Shown: in pieces, positions 30,401 to 44,700 of the stretch
Layout of the letters: the number at the start of each line of letters is the position of its first letter
Position numbering within the stretch: position 1 is the stretch's first letter
Assembly (NCBI GenBank): GCA_037043455.1
Contig: JAWPHD010011215.1
Coordinates: 1 to 64,000, forward strand
DNA: 64,000 nt
Source: Cyrtodaria siliqua
Lineage: Eukaryota > Mollusca > Bivalvia > Adapedonta > Hiatellidae
Direction: 5' to 3'
Translations under genes and position numbers: made by a program
Notes under the pieces: model-generated
What the model was told of the DNA's origin: nothing
Databases searched by the model: none
The model's input: the letters and a program-made list of their open reading frames with translations, nothing else

Positions 30401-33400
30401 CATACCTTGATTACACTCTCCCTGACCTCTACTCCTACTGACCTTGATAACACATGTTTGACCACTGCCCTTAGTGACCTTGATTACACTCTACCTGATC
30501 TCTGCTTCTACAGACCTTGATTACACTCTCCTTGACCTCTACTCCTACATACCTTGATTACTCTCCCTGACCTCTAGTCATACAGACTTTGATTACACTC
30601 TCCCTGACCTCTGCTCCTACTGACCTTGATTACACTCTCCCTGATCTCTGCTCTTACTGACCTTGATAACACATGTTTGACCACTGCCCTTAGTGACCTT
30701 GATTACACTCTACCTGACCTCTGTTCCTAAAGACCTTGATTACTCTCCCTGACCTCTGCTCCTACTGACCTTGATTACACTCTCCCTGACCTCTGCTCCT
30801 ACTGACCTTGATAACACATGTTTGACCACTGCCCTTAGTGACCTTGATTACACTCTACCTAACCTCTGCTCCTACAGACCTTGATTACACTCTCCCTGAC
30901 CTCTGCTCCTACTGACCTTGATTACACTCTCCCTGACCTCTGCTCCTACAGATCTTGATTACACTCTCCCTGACATCTGCTCCTACAGACCTTGATTACT
31001 CTCCCCGACCTCTACTCCTACAGACCTTGATTACACACTCCCTGACCTCTGCTCCTACTGACCTTGATTACACACTCCCTGACCTCTACTCCTACTGACC
31101 TTGATTACACTCTCCCTGACCTCTACTCCTACAGACCTTGATTACACTCTCCCTGACCTCTACTCCTACAGACCTTGATTACACTCACCCTGACCCCTAC
31201 TGACCTTGATTACTCTCCCTGACCTCTGCTTCTACTGACCTTGATCACACTCTCTCTGACCTCTGCTCCTACTGACCATGATTACACTCTCCCTACCTTT
31301 TCTCCTACTGACCTTGATTACACTCTCCCTGACCTCTGCAGAGGAGGCATCACAGCGCAGATCCTGTATCAGCTTCACAGTCAGATTCTTCAGCGTGTCG
31401 TGCGGTATCACCTCCCAGCAGACCTTCATCACACGGAAAACTCCCATCACAGATATACTCCGAATATTCGGGAATGGGTCGCATAACAATTCCTGTATGG
31501 TAAAACAGTCTCTTATGTATCAGTCACAGATATTCTGCGGATGTTCGGGAATGAATTGTATAACAATTCTTGTACGGTAAAACATTCACTTATGTATGTG
31601 GAAAAGTTTGTTGATATTCCAAGAAGGTCAAAAATTCCAGTCGGGTCAAACATTCACTACCATAGTCGCAGACATACTCAAAATGTTAGGGAAGGTGTAA
31701 TTAAAGAAATTATCAAACTTTGTGATACACATGCTGCTGCTGGTCAATGTAACAAATGAAATTTTGTATAATATTTTAAAATATTAAATTACTTCATATT
31801 GAATAAATATTTTCGAACATGTTAGAATTAAGTACTTTGCCATCAGAAATGCAGACGTCTGATTTATTTAGTGTTCACTGGGGATTTGGTGGCCCAGTGC
31901 GTTAAAGCCTTATGGGGCACCACTGAGCTTCAACAGTGCGTTGTAGCAGAAAACTCTTTTCCTTAGCATCGTCCATTGGACTGGGACGTAATCTGGGCGG
32001 TCCTGTGTATTGGAGTCTATTCTATAAGCATGTTAAAGAACCACAGGAATCTGTTAGTAAGAGTAGGACAAATTCCCGGATTTCTATGTATCCCTCTCCA
32101 GAGTGTTTTTTTGGCTGTTTCTATAGCCGTTATTTGATATATTCCCAACGCCAAAACATTCCCCACACACTCCCAATTTTATGAAAAATCACGCTAAAAT
32201 TTGCAATTGTTACGGTATGGGCTATGTTCCCAAAGTGTAGAAAAAAACACTGATCTCTCTGGTGAAGCTCTTAATAACCTATAAAATGTTTTCATGAGCC
32301 ATTAAATAACTTCGAATTATATCTTAAATAATAATCCAAGATAAATGATAATCACAAAATAAGAGAAGCAATATTACACTACTGTTGATCCACAATACCT
32401 GAATGAGGTCAAACTGTTTCTGAAGCAGACTGTCCGTGTCGTGGACATTCAGTTCCTGATTCTGTAGAGGAAACACATCGAAGAAGAGAACAGCGGTGTA
32501 AGCTCGCACCTGGCTGTTTGCTACCTGTAAAAATTCAAATGTTTATCTCTTACAATTCTTGTATGTTCCAAATAATTATACACTAAGTTGGTGTTTTGTT
32601 TTTTACGATTTTATTAACATTTTTAGGTAAAACAACAATAGACGAACAAGGGATGCAATTTCAGTATAAACTCAAGCCTGTAGCCAGCCCTGAAATTTAA
32701 TTAAGGCAAATCCCTTTCTGTGGAAGTCCGGTGGTATACACCCCACCCACTCTGAATTTTGTGATTTATTCATGCAATTTCCTGCATTTTAGTGCATTTC
32801 CCTGACAAAATTTCAGTTCTTTATTCATACAATTTCCTGCGTTTTAGTGCATTTCCCTGACAAGATTTCAGTTGTAAGCAGGACGTGTGTCAATACTTGA
32901 TGTAAATTATGTACATACCCAAAATTCTACCAAGGCAACTAACTGCCTCTGTGTGCCTCAGCTACGGCTCGTGAGAATTCAAGTATGAGAGAATAGAAGG
33001 AGTTGAGGGTAAAAGCTTTGCGACAGACAAACAAGGGCAATAACTATGTGTTAATCATCAGAGCAAGGGAGATATAGCGGGAACAGTGTATTAGGTAGAA
33101 GATTTGGGTGTGCAAATATGCAAAAGAAGTACATTTTAGATAAACTGTCTTCAATAAATGTATTCCAAACATAATAATTTTGAGAAAGTTAGAGGGGGAA
33201 ATAATGTTAAGCAAAAAACAGAGGGGGAAAAAGTTGTCTGTTTTGATAGGGGAAGGGGCCGATATGAAGGAAAAAAGCCGTGCAGACCAGAACGTCGTGA
33301 CATTATGCATATCCCCACTTTACAGTTGTTTAATTTCATTTTCTTTGTAAGAGAAGTACAATCATGCTTTGTGAAAGAAAGACTGCCAGAAAGCACAAAG

Positions 33401-35704
33401 AGTCAAAATAATTTTATTAACAAATTGACTGAAAGTTCAAGGTCATATGACTAACTCTTATGTCACATAAAGCACAATATATCATTAACAACCTACCTTA
33501 AGTGTTCTCTGCGTACATAGGTTTATGCATTCAAGTCAGTCTCATCTACACCACACATTTATAAATGCATAGTTTCCATGACAACATACATTTTATCCTT
33601 AACAACGTGCCTTTAGAGACCTCCACATGATGGATTCATATACGATACAGCATCTAATCTATATCCCAGATAAACAAATACATAGGTTCCATGACAACAC
33701 AATTATATCCTTAACACGTACCCTTAGTGACCTCCACATGATGGGTTCATACAGCCAACACAGCATCTCATCTACACCTCACATTAACAAACATACAGTT
33801 TCCATGACAACACATAAAGTATCCATAACAACGTACCCTTAGTGATCTCCACATGATGGGTTCATACAGCCGACACAGCATCTCATCCACACCTCTTTGT
33901 TTCTTCTGCTTATGAAAGTAGCCCAGCAACTACAAGCACAAAGTCATTAAATGGAGGATCTTACATGAGAGACTGTTTAATATTGAATTTATTAAATGAG
34001 TTGGATATAATGATATGACGTGAGGCTGTACCAAGCATCATATCATATTTATCCAAAGATTTAAATAAATTCAATATATGTTTAATATTGAATTTATTTA
34101 AATCGTTCGAAAAAAATTATACAATGCTCAGTACTTATTAAACGAGTTGGATATATTGATATGACGTGAGGCTGTACTGGGCATCATATAATTTTTTTCG
34201 AACAATTTAAATAAATTCAATATTAAATAGGCACGAATGTGAGATTCTATTTTTCACGTAACTCAAAAAAAGCCTCATAAAGAACTTTTTATTTATCATA
34301 GCTCCCTTGTACCTTCCTATATAATGTTGTTGCTGGTTTTTTTCCGCCGATTTCGGTAATCCGGTATTTGAAACGGTTACGGAAATCGACGAAGCAATTC
34401 CAATGCACACCAAGCTGAGTGGATAGGACTGAACATTCAGCCTTCATTTGCATATTTATTTCAATAGTGGAATTTGATAAAAACAAAATGCAAAATTCAG
34501 TCAATGAATTGTAAAAATGTAGGTCAAGGTCATGTAAGGTACCGAGATGTACTATTCGTGAGGCCACTATCATGACTATGACCCAAGTTTGGTTGATAAT
34601 CCATGAAGTTAAGAAGAAACTATAGGAAACACAACACTAAACATTTTCTTTTTTTTTATAAAATTATCTTTTTTAATGTTCTATTTTGTGTGTATAAAAT
34701 ATCCTAACAATGAACAAAAACAAGGAGTAAACAGTGGGCTGTTACCTTCACAGGGCAACATTATATATATACTCCAACCAGTTTAATTTCCGATAAAGTT
34801 TGAATACAAATTAATTACAAGAAATCCGTGGATTCACATGTCTCACCTAACGGGGGCTGGACTTGAAAATAAAAAGGTCAATGATGCTTAAATGAAAGTT
34901 TGTAAACATTTTAGTAACTAAAAACAATCGAGTTTGCCGTTTGCTGAGATGACATTTAAGTGCATTTGTTTAAAAACAAAATGCCATTCTATTAAAAACA
35001 AGAGGCCCAAGAGGGCCTGTGGATGCTCTACTGATTAAAACGGCTCTTATATCAAGGATTGTCAGCATAAAATTCCCATCAGTAGTTTTTTTAAAACATT
35101 GCAAAAACAACAGGGATAGCATGGCCTTAGATCGCTCACCTGGTAATCATGGGCAATAATTAACACTCTGGTAAAGATCAGATAAAAATGAAGTAACTAC
35201 AGTACAGATTTAACAAAGGAAAATACAATATAGCATTTTTCAATGAATCAAGGGCCATAACCTGTCGTTACTAACTAGATCTAGCTGGTTTTCGAACTTG
35301 TCCAAAATTTCATTGATATACCATGCTTTGCACAACTAGACATCATACTGTCAGGCTTCCTGCCAAATTTTGTAGAAATCCGTCAGAAATCCGTCATAAA
35401 TCAGCAAACTGGAACAAAAGCGCGATATGCACAACTAGACATCTTACCGATGCTTCCTGCCAAGTTTCGTCGAAATCCAACAAGCCGTTTTGGAGGAGTA
35501 GCGCCGACAAGAAATTTAAAAAAAAAATGTCAAGGGGCCGTAACTCCATCAAAAATCAACGAACCGGAAAAAACATTTAATAGGCACAGCAATGCTTCCT
35601 GCTAACACGGCGTTAACACAAAAAAAAATTAAAAAAAATAATAAAAATAAGAAAATAAAAAATTTAAAAAAAAATATATATATATATGAAAATACATAAC
35701 GGTA

Positions 35705-35739
<35 letters not shown>

Positions 35740-38700
35740 CCAATTATAAAAAGAAACGCAAAACATCTGGTAAAGTTTGGTAAAGATCAGATGAAAAATG
35801 AAAGCCCTATCGTATTAACGAGGCAAAATATAGCATTTTAAAACTAAATCAAGGGCCATAACTCCGCTGTTATTGGTCCGATCTGGCTGGTTTTCGAACT
35901 TGTGCGAGCTTTCATTGATATTAACAATCTGGTAAAGTTTGGTAAAGATCGGTTGAAAAATGAAGGCCTTTGGCCAGTAGAGCTAAAAATCATCAGCTCC
36001 AAAAAGTAGGTCAAGGTCATAGATGAAATCCAGGCATCCAAAAAAAAGATGCACTACCGATGTCAAAATAGAATATGTTTTCTTCCAAAGATTAAGCTAT
36101 AAATTAGGTTTAAAACATCTAGTGCATAATTCTAGTTCATGAGAAAGTGATGTAAATTTAACAATTAAAGTTATCTGCCCTTTGCTTGGATGGTGAAGGT
36201 CACATCCACATTTGCTTTGTCACGTTGCAATGTACTACTCAAGATACAACTATAAGCAAAGCTTGAAAGGTCTTAGTGCATACAGTTTGTGAGAAAGTGA
36301 CCTAAACGCCAAAGTTGAAGGTAAAAATTATAAGGTTATCTGCCCTTGCTTGGAGGGTCAAGGACACTTCCACATTTGCTTTGTCACATTGCGATGTACC
36401 ACTCAAGATACAACTATAAGCAAAGTTTTAAAGGTCTAGTGCATACAGTTTGTGAAAAGGTAACCTAAACGCAAAAGTTGAACCTAAAAATTATTAAGTT
36501 ATCTGCCCTTTGTTTGGAGGGTCAAGGTCACTTCCACATTTGCTTTGTCACGTTGCCATGTACCACTCGTGATACAACTATAAGCAAAGTTTGAAAGGTC
36601 TAGTGCATACAGTTTGTGAAAAAGTGACCTAAACGCAAAAGTTGAACCTAAAAATTAGTAAGTTATCTGCCCTTTGCTTGGAGGGTCAAGGTCATTTCCA
36701 CATTTGCTTTGTCACGTTGCGATGTACCACCCATGATACAACTATAAGCAATGTTTGAAAGGTCTAGTGCATACAGTTTGTGAGAAAATGACCTAAACGC
36801 AAAACTTGAATGTTGACGCCGCCGCCGCCGAAAAGCAACACCTATGTCTCTTTTTTTCTTCGAAAAGGCGAGACAAAAACTAGAACTATCACTGAAGGTG
36901 ATGAATACCCCCGCTTAATTTCTAAGGCCAAAAAGAAGAAGAAAAAAGGTCTGTTTCTAGTCTTGTTCCCCAAAAAATAGGGCAGGTAGGTTAGATTTTT
37001 TTTTAAGAAGTATTCCTTTAAATACTATATTAAATTCAAGAACATCAAAAGCATGTTTCTTGAACATTGGGAACAACCCATTGAAAAGTGTTTGAGGAAT
37101 TCAAGTAATTTAAATGTTTTACGTGACGGGACAGCAGTTTTTTCCTATACCTGGGCTCTTCATTGGACCAAAAAATGTTTAGCCATTTTGGGTAAACCAC
37201 CTCAATTTTCTTTAGCCAATGGGATTTTTGTTTAGCCATTTTTGGCTAAGCTTTTTTAGCCATTTTAGCAGAATTTAATACAATTTCCGATTACATATTT
37301 GTATAATTTTCTTACCATTAATATATATGTATATATATATTAAAGTTGAATGATATTAATTCTTTGACAGTTTCTAACAGTTAGATGGTTACATGAACAT
37401 GGTTAAAACTTGATTTTAATATGTTGCCTCTATTATCACCACTGCCTCTATTATTTGTCACAGTTGGGGACATGTTCCAATGATGAATGTTGTAAAAAAA
37501 CACAATTTTAAGCATACATGTATGCAGGTTCATTTTTATGACCTTTTTATATGTTGGTGCGTCGTGAAACCCTTCAATCAATCAAGCAATCAATCAATCA
37601 AGAAAGCAACCAAGCATGTACCCATGATGGAAAAAACGGATGACATAGTTATTGTTCTGTTTCGTGTGGCCACGCGTACAACTCGAAAGAAATGGCTTGG
37701 TTTCAATGCGCGAACACAGATGACAATGTATTGTTTACATGTTGTTTACATGTACGTATCATTGGCTACTTTCAGTTTTGAATAACGGAGTTACAAAGTC
37801 ATTATTTTAGTTAAAAGGGTGTAAATCTTTGTATGAGAAAGGTTAATTATTACCATTTTGATAATACGTCTTCGTTTTGTTTTCGCGCTGTTTTGCGATG
37901 TTTTTGTTATTGAAAAATGCGACTTTTTTTCGGCAAGCTCTTGTTGGGTTTACAATTTTCCTCCAGTGTAAGCACACCAAGTGAGTTGCAGTTAGACGTC
38001 GCTAGGTAAAATAAGCCGTGTGTAATATAAAGCGCAATTGTCGTAACACCGTCTATAGATTTTAGCTCTTCTGTAAACACAGAGAACCCGTCAAGGATTA
38101 TTCAGAAAAACATGGCCGCGCCCACGAACTACTTTCGCCAATTTCGCCAATACCAGCCGTCAGTTTACATGGGTTAAAATGACTTTAGCCAAATTGGCGA
38201 AAGCACTTGACAAAAGTTTCGCCATTTGCAATTTGATTTCGCCTATGGCGACTGGCGAAGGCAAATGAAGAGCCCAGTATACTTATACCGTTACAGGTGG
38301 GAATTTTAGAGCGATTTTTCATAAAACTGGGAAAAATACAGTAAAACATTAATTTAATAATTGTATCTTTAATACTATTTTCAGTACAATAAGGTCAGGA
38401 GAGGCATTTAAAAGCATTTTGTTCTCAGCACTTGGGAATTTTTTATCTGAAAATTGGGAAAAACACATTTGGCATTAGGATTATAGCCCAATAACGGCTA
38501 TAAAAACAGCCCAAAAAAAGGGGATGTAACGCAACAAACATGTGTTGTGCGACGCGACGTTACGGACGTGACTCCTATATAGCCCCCACTTCACTTTGTG
38601 AAAGTATAAAAATAGTAATTGTCAGCAATTGATGACTCATTGAAGGCAATGTTACACATGTAAAATAATTCACCTTACTTTTCTGAGGGCAGGTGCAAGT

Positions 38701-41700
38701 ACGGCCTGCCCATGCACAGCAGTGCACATTAGTTCCTGTATACACGTCTTACCTTTCTGAGGGCAGGGGCAAGTACGGCCTGCGCATGCACAGCATGGCA
38801 CATAAGGTCCTGTATACACGCCTGCTCCATTTTCTGCAGGTGGGAGCCCGTAACTGTCTGCCAAGCACGGAAATAAATCTCGCCATACTTCTCATGCCAG
38901 GACCTAACACCAAAATAATAAATATGAAATTGTGTAAAAATGTCTCATAGCAAAAACAGACACACATATATACTGAAGCAAACAGCTAACCCACAAGTAG
39001 ACAATACCTTTAATATCTCAATAATAACGATCAATAAATGAAAACAAATTTCATTTTGAACGAGACAAATATCTTGTAAAAAAATCATTCAAATCACCCG
39101 TCTCCATCGGTACCAGTCGGCATATAATAAGTTCATACATTAAAGTTATTGTCTACTGGTGCTGTTTGGTTCAGTATATATGAAGAAATAAACCAATGTG
39201 AGCTTGATTGGCTCCAACATATTAGATACATAGAGGATGTTACACGAGTAATATGAGGAACTGTCGAGTATGATATCCTTTTATCCAGCGAGTATTACTA
39301 TATTCTATTTATCACATAACGCACTACGACGTGGTAATTTCACTTTAATGTTGTTAATTTACTATTACATGTATATGTCTGCAATTTATAATAGATTATG
39401 ATATCATGACATCGTTTTGTAGTTCTCATGACGTCAGCTACGTTACGCGTCTTAACGAGTTCGCCTACAAATAATGCGACACCTTAAACTAAATTAAACA
39501 TTATTAACATGCATTTTATTAATAATTTTTCAAATATTAAAGGATAAGGTGTCTGAAAGTATCATATGATATACCATGCAAACAATTAACATGACGCCAG
39601 TACTTAGATATCTCCGCCCTATTGTTGATGTCGGAGTATTGACAATAGGTTATAATACAGTTGAACGTGCTGTTGATTGTCAGAGGTATAGTATTGGTTT
39701 GAATGGTTAAAATTGATGATTGACAACTGGCGACATGTTAATTGGGATTAAATGTTGTGGGTGTTCAATTTCAAAAGTGCCTTACTGGGGTCCCATGTAC
39801 ATTTTAATGGAATAGCCATTACAAGAAAATGTAATCAAACCAAATTCAAATGTAAAGAGACGGTTCAGGTGAAGGTTATGTTGGCTTGTTGGCATTTTAG
39901 CTGTGGTATAGATAAACTGGCAGAATAAGAAGTCAGTAACAATGCAAGAATTTAAAACCAGTGTGTTTTTTTCATTTTTAATACTCAATATAAAACCTAG
40001 ATCAGAGATCACCATGCGGGCTCAAAGTGCAAACACTTATATCGTCTTTTTTATTTGTATGTAATTACAAAAGTTTCCCTTCAACCCATGTCAAACAATT
40101 GTCTAATTTATGTTTCATGTCAACAGTAATGGAAGTTGCCATTTTGAGTAAACAGTGTCAGAAAGAATTACCAAAATCGGATGACAAACAAAGAAGATAT
40201 GACAATTTGAAGGTTGTTCTAAAACCCAATATGGGAGCCGCCATTTTTAGAACCATAACATTGTTCTAAATTACCATATGGAATATGTATAAATATAAGT
40301 GTTGTTCCGATTAATCGAGAAATTGTCAGTAAATGCCTCCAACGTGATCGTCGACGAATTATACCATTCTAAAGTTATCGTTCGCCAAGAGTTGTCGTTC
40401 TATATTTGAATCACTTTTAAAACTTAAAATGAACGTTGATTGGATGAATTAAGTCCACCAGCCAATCAAATGAAGTTTAACAAATAAAACAGGCAACGTA
40501 ACCAAAATGTCGGAAGCTGATGAGGAACACCTTTAGTTTAAACTTTACACCCGTCCCATTTCTAGGGAAGCTGATGAGGAACACCTTTAGTTTAAACTTT
40601 ACACCCGTCCCATTTCTAGGGAAGCTGATGAGGAACACCTTTAGTTTAAACCTTACACCCGTCCCATTTCTAGGGAAGCTGATGAGGAACACCTTCAGTT
40701 TAAACTTTACACCCGTCCCATTTCTAGGGAAGCTGATGAGGAACACCTTCAGTTTAAACTTTACACCCGTCCCATTTCTAGGGAAGCTGATGAGGAACAC
40801 CTTTAGTTTAAACGTTACACCCGTCCCACTTCTAGGGAAGCTGATGAGGAACACCTTTAGTTTAAACTTTACACCCGTCCCACTTCTAGGGAAGCTGATG
40901 AGGAACACCTTTAGTTTAAACGTTACACCTGTCCCATTTCTAGGGAAACAGACGCAATCAGAAGTGTGGATTGTTTTGGGTTTAAACTAATAAACCAAAA
41001 TAACAAAGGAAATCTGTATATGTAAAATGTATACTGTAAATGGGCAAGAAAATATATACTGTCCCCCAACGCACAAGACGTGACTCGAAACGTGTTCATT
41101 ACTTTTCAAAACGTTGCATTAAAATATCAATAGTTGTTATCTAGTAAAATCAAAACAATGAAGTATTGTTTATTAAAAATAAAGAAGCCAGAGTTGTTGT
41201 TTGTTTGTTTTTTGCACAAGAACAGTATATTATAAAGGGAAAATAATAAAAGATATGACCAATATTAAAGATATGATGGAATAGAAACTGGTTTGAATAC
41301 TTATCGTCTCCTTTCAAGGAAGAACTTATGGTTTGGCAATCATTGCCACTTTTTAATGTCTGGTGTCTATCAAATATCAAGCTAAATATACATAATAAGT
41401 CCTTAGGCCCCAAACTGGTTTCTTTTTGCGAACTATTAACGTTTCATACCCTGGACATTTCATACCCAATTTTGGCTTAATAGGACTTTTTATCCCAACA
41501 CTGGGTACGAAACATTCAGGGAACGAAAAGTCCATGGTACGAAACGTCCTGCACCCATTTTTGCCATATATCCTATAAATAGTTATTTAGGTTATTAGAC
41601 AAATCCCCTATTATTAATTAAACGCGACTAAAATCGGTAATCGATCGTCTATTAAAGAAGACCGATTAATCGAATGATTTTTTCAAGTCTGATTCCCGAC

Positions 41701-44700
41701 ACTAATAAATATGATAATGTACAATAAATATACAGGAAAACACAGCAACTGTATAAAAATTAGTATTCTGAAGTGAAACAATGCAATTAATGACTGGTAA
41801 AGGATTTTGCATTTATAATTTGCAGTGACTTTCTATGCTTTAAACAATGTTGATCAACATGCCATTTATGTTAAATTTAGAACCATGACACCATAGTTCT
41901 CAAATGGCGGCTCTCATATCCTTTCTTAGTATAACCTTTACATGATCATATCTTCTCTGTTTGTCATCCGATTTTGATAATTCTTTCACCCTTTACCGTT
42001 TTTCAGAATTCTCAATAATACATATTGTTTGGCTATTTGCCTACATTCCCTTCAGGGTTATTACATTAAATCATGTATGGGACCTCAGGAAGGCACTTTT
42101 GAAACTGAACACCCGCCCACAGATGCAAAATTAAGTTGAAAGAACCAAATTTTGAAAAATAGGGTTCTCTCATAGATGTTTATCAAATTGCCTTCCTGAG
42201 GTCTCAGGTACATTATTTTAATGGAATAGCCCTTAATATACAATCATCACATAGTAGTGTATTTCACTGCTGCAGAAGATACATACCTGGGTACAGAGAG
42301 CAAGTGATTCTTGATCATGTGATGAAGGGTTTCCGTAAAGCTTTCGTTCACACTGAACACAAACCCCAGAAACTTGATTCCCTGTTAAACAGAATACATC
42401 AGCGCTCCATAAAAGCTATAATGTAAAAGTGTATTTTACCACATAAGTAATTCTGCAATGCTGAATTTGAATTTTTTAAAGAGTAAGTATTATAGTTTTG
42501 TTGCGATTATGTCAATCTTATACTAGAAATGTAAATTATCAATGCTGATTTTTACTCGATTTTTTTCTTTCGACGCTGATTTCCTATTAAAATTCTAATG
42601 CTGAATTACTCCCAAAAATTATTTCTGGGTCAAAAACCCAATGGCACTAGTAAAGCTCAAACCAAGCTTTTAAACGTGTTATCTACTTGGCCCCCACAAA
42701 ATATACAAAGAAAGTAGTACAGGTATACTATCTATAATAACATATTATACAAGACATCAAAAAGTTTGCACGAAACAGAAAAAAAAAAACATCATGATAA
42801 TCTAAAAATCTTCCAGTAGCAATATGGGGTATATACACTAAACCAAATTGCTAAGTACCTACCTCAGAATATGTCAATAATATTCTCATTGTTTTGTGTA
42901 TTTTGAGCTTGATTAGAGATACGGTTAAACTGCAAAATAACGAGTGTAAATCGTCTGCTCTGATTGCATGAACATATTTTAAAACTTTTAAGTCAATGTG
43001 TTTTCTTAGAAATAAGTTATAACACTTATACAACTGGTTATGTAGGATTGTATTAAGTACTTCGAATTAGTGAAGCTTTCGATGTTTCTAATTCTAAAAT
43101 ATGCCAGTTAAAATTATTTTGACATCATGTTTTACTAGCATTACCACTAAAAATGCGTTTGCAAAAGAAATTTTCGAAATATTTAATGTTAACGCTGAAT
43201 TACAGTTATTTGAATTTCAAACAATATTCAATTTAAAGGGAGGTAATTTAAGATTATCCATATTTCATTTTTTTATAGACGGAGAATCTGCGATAAATGG
43301 GTCAAATTTTATGTTTTTTTCTATTATTTCATACCAATTTTAAGAATTTTATATCTTTAAGCGATCTTTGAAAAAGATGTAACAATTTAAACAAAAAATA
43401 AATGTTTTACAAACTATGGTCCAAAACAAAATACTTATCACATATCTATTCTAAAACAAATTTAAAATAAGAAAATTAGTTAAGATACAAAAGTGAGTAA
43501 AAGAAACTCTGCATGGTCATATCCAGCCTTACTCGTTGATCCATCTCACCTCATCCTGTTGCATGTATTGTGGCGATATGAAGCACCTCTGTAGTAGATT
43601 CTTAAAGTCATCACTACTTTCATTGTGAAGCTCCACCAGGGACACAACCTCATGTAGGCTCCACACTCGCTTCACGTCTGCTATCTGTAAAATAGTACAT
43701 AGAACCAGTCATTGTGAAGTTTCACTGTGGACAAAACCTCATGTTGGCTCCACACTTGCTTCACGTCCGCTATCTGTAAAATATGACATAGAACCAGTCA
43801 TTGTGAAGCTCCACCAGGGACACAACCTCGTGTAGGCTCCACACTCACTTCACGTCTTATATCTGTAAAATAGTACATAGAACCAGACATTGTGAAGTTT
43901 CACTGGGGACACAACCTCATGTAGGCTCCACACTCGCTTCACGTCCGCTATCTGTAAAATAGTACATAGAACCAGTCATTGTGAAGTTTCACTGGGCACA
44001 CAACCTCATGTAGGCTCCACACTCGCTTCACGTCCGCTATCTGTAAAATAGTACATAGAACCAGTCATTGTGAAGTTTCACTGTGGACACAACTTCATGC
44101 TGGCTCCACACTTGCTTGACATCTGTTATCTGTAAAATATTATAGAAGGGCCAAAAGTCCAGCAAAAATTATTCAACTCGAACATGACGAAATGTGCAAC
44201 TTGGCTTGGTACTGATCATCCCTTAGGCTACCAAGTTTGGTTGAAATCCGGCCAGGGGTTCATGAGAATTAGTCCAGACAAAGTTTTTAACATACAGACA
44301 GTACAAAAACAATAAGTCTTGACATCCACTTTGAGGGTAGGGCGGGGAGGGGCATAGGAGGAGAGACATAATTAACAGTAAACACAAAATACAATTAGTA
44401 TTTTTAAATTGTAGTACTTTATCATAAATCAAGAACTTTATTGATACTGTGTGTGTCCCTTTAATATCTCAAATATATTTCACACACTCGTGGATGTTTT
44501 TCATTTTGTTGCCACGACAACCATATTTTTTACCAAAGAAAAAGACATGCTTCATCTTCACATTGCAGTGGATGCACTCATCAAATTTTGTTTCGATATT
44601 TCAAATATTTTCCAAGCAATCGCACTATCCAATTTTTATTTATTCTGTTGCTATGGCAACCATGTTTTTTTGACAATTTTTATTTTTATAGCTATAACCA

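Noticed and set aside
31241..31580. Plus-strand frames of 81 and 100 residues
   Set aside because: Antisense shadow of exon 10 and of the 37-bp array.
40477..40990. 143- and 156-residue frames on opposite strands
   Set aside because: Both are readings of the same 54-bp array; no start context, splice signals or family resemblance.
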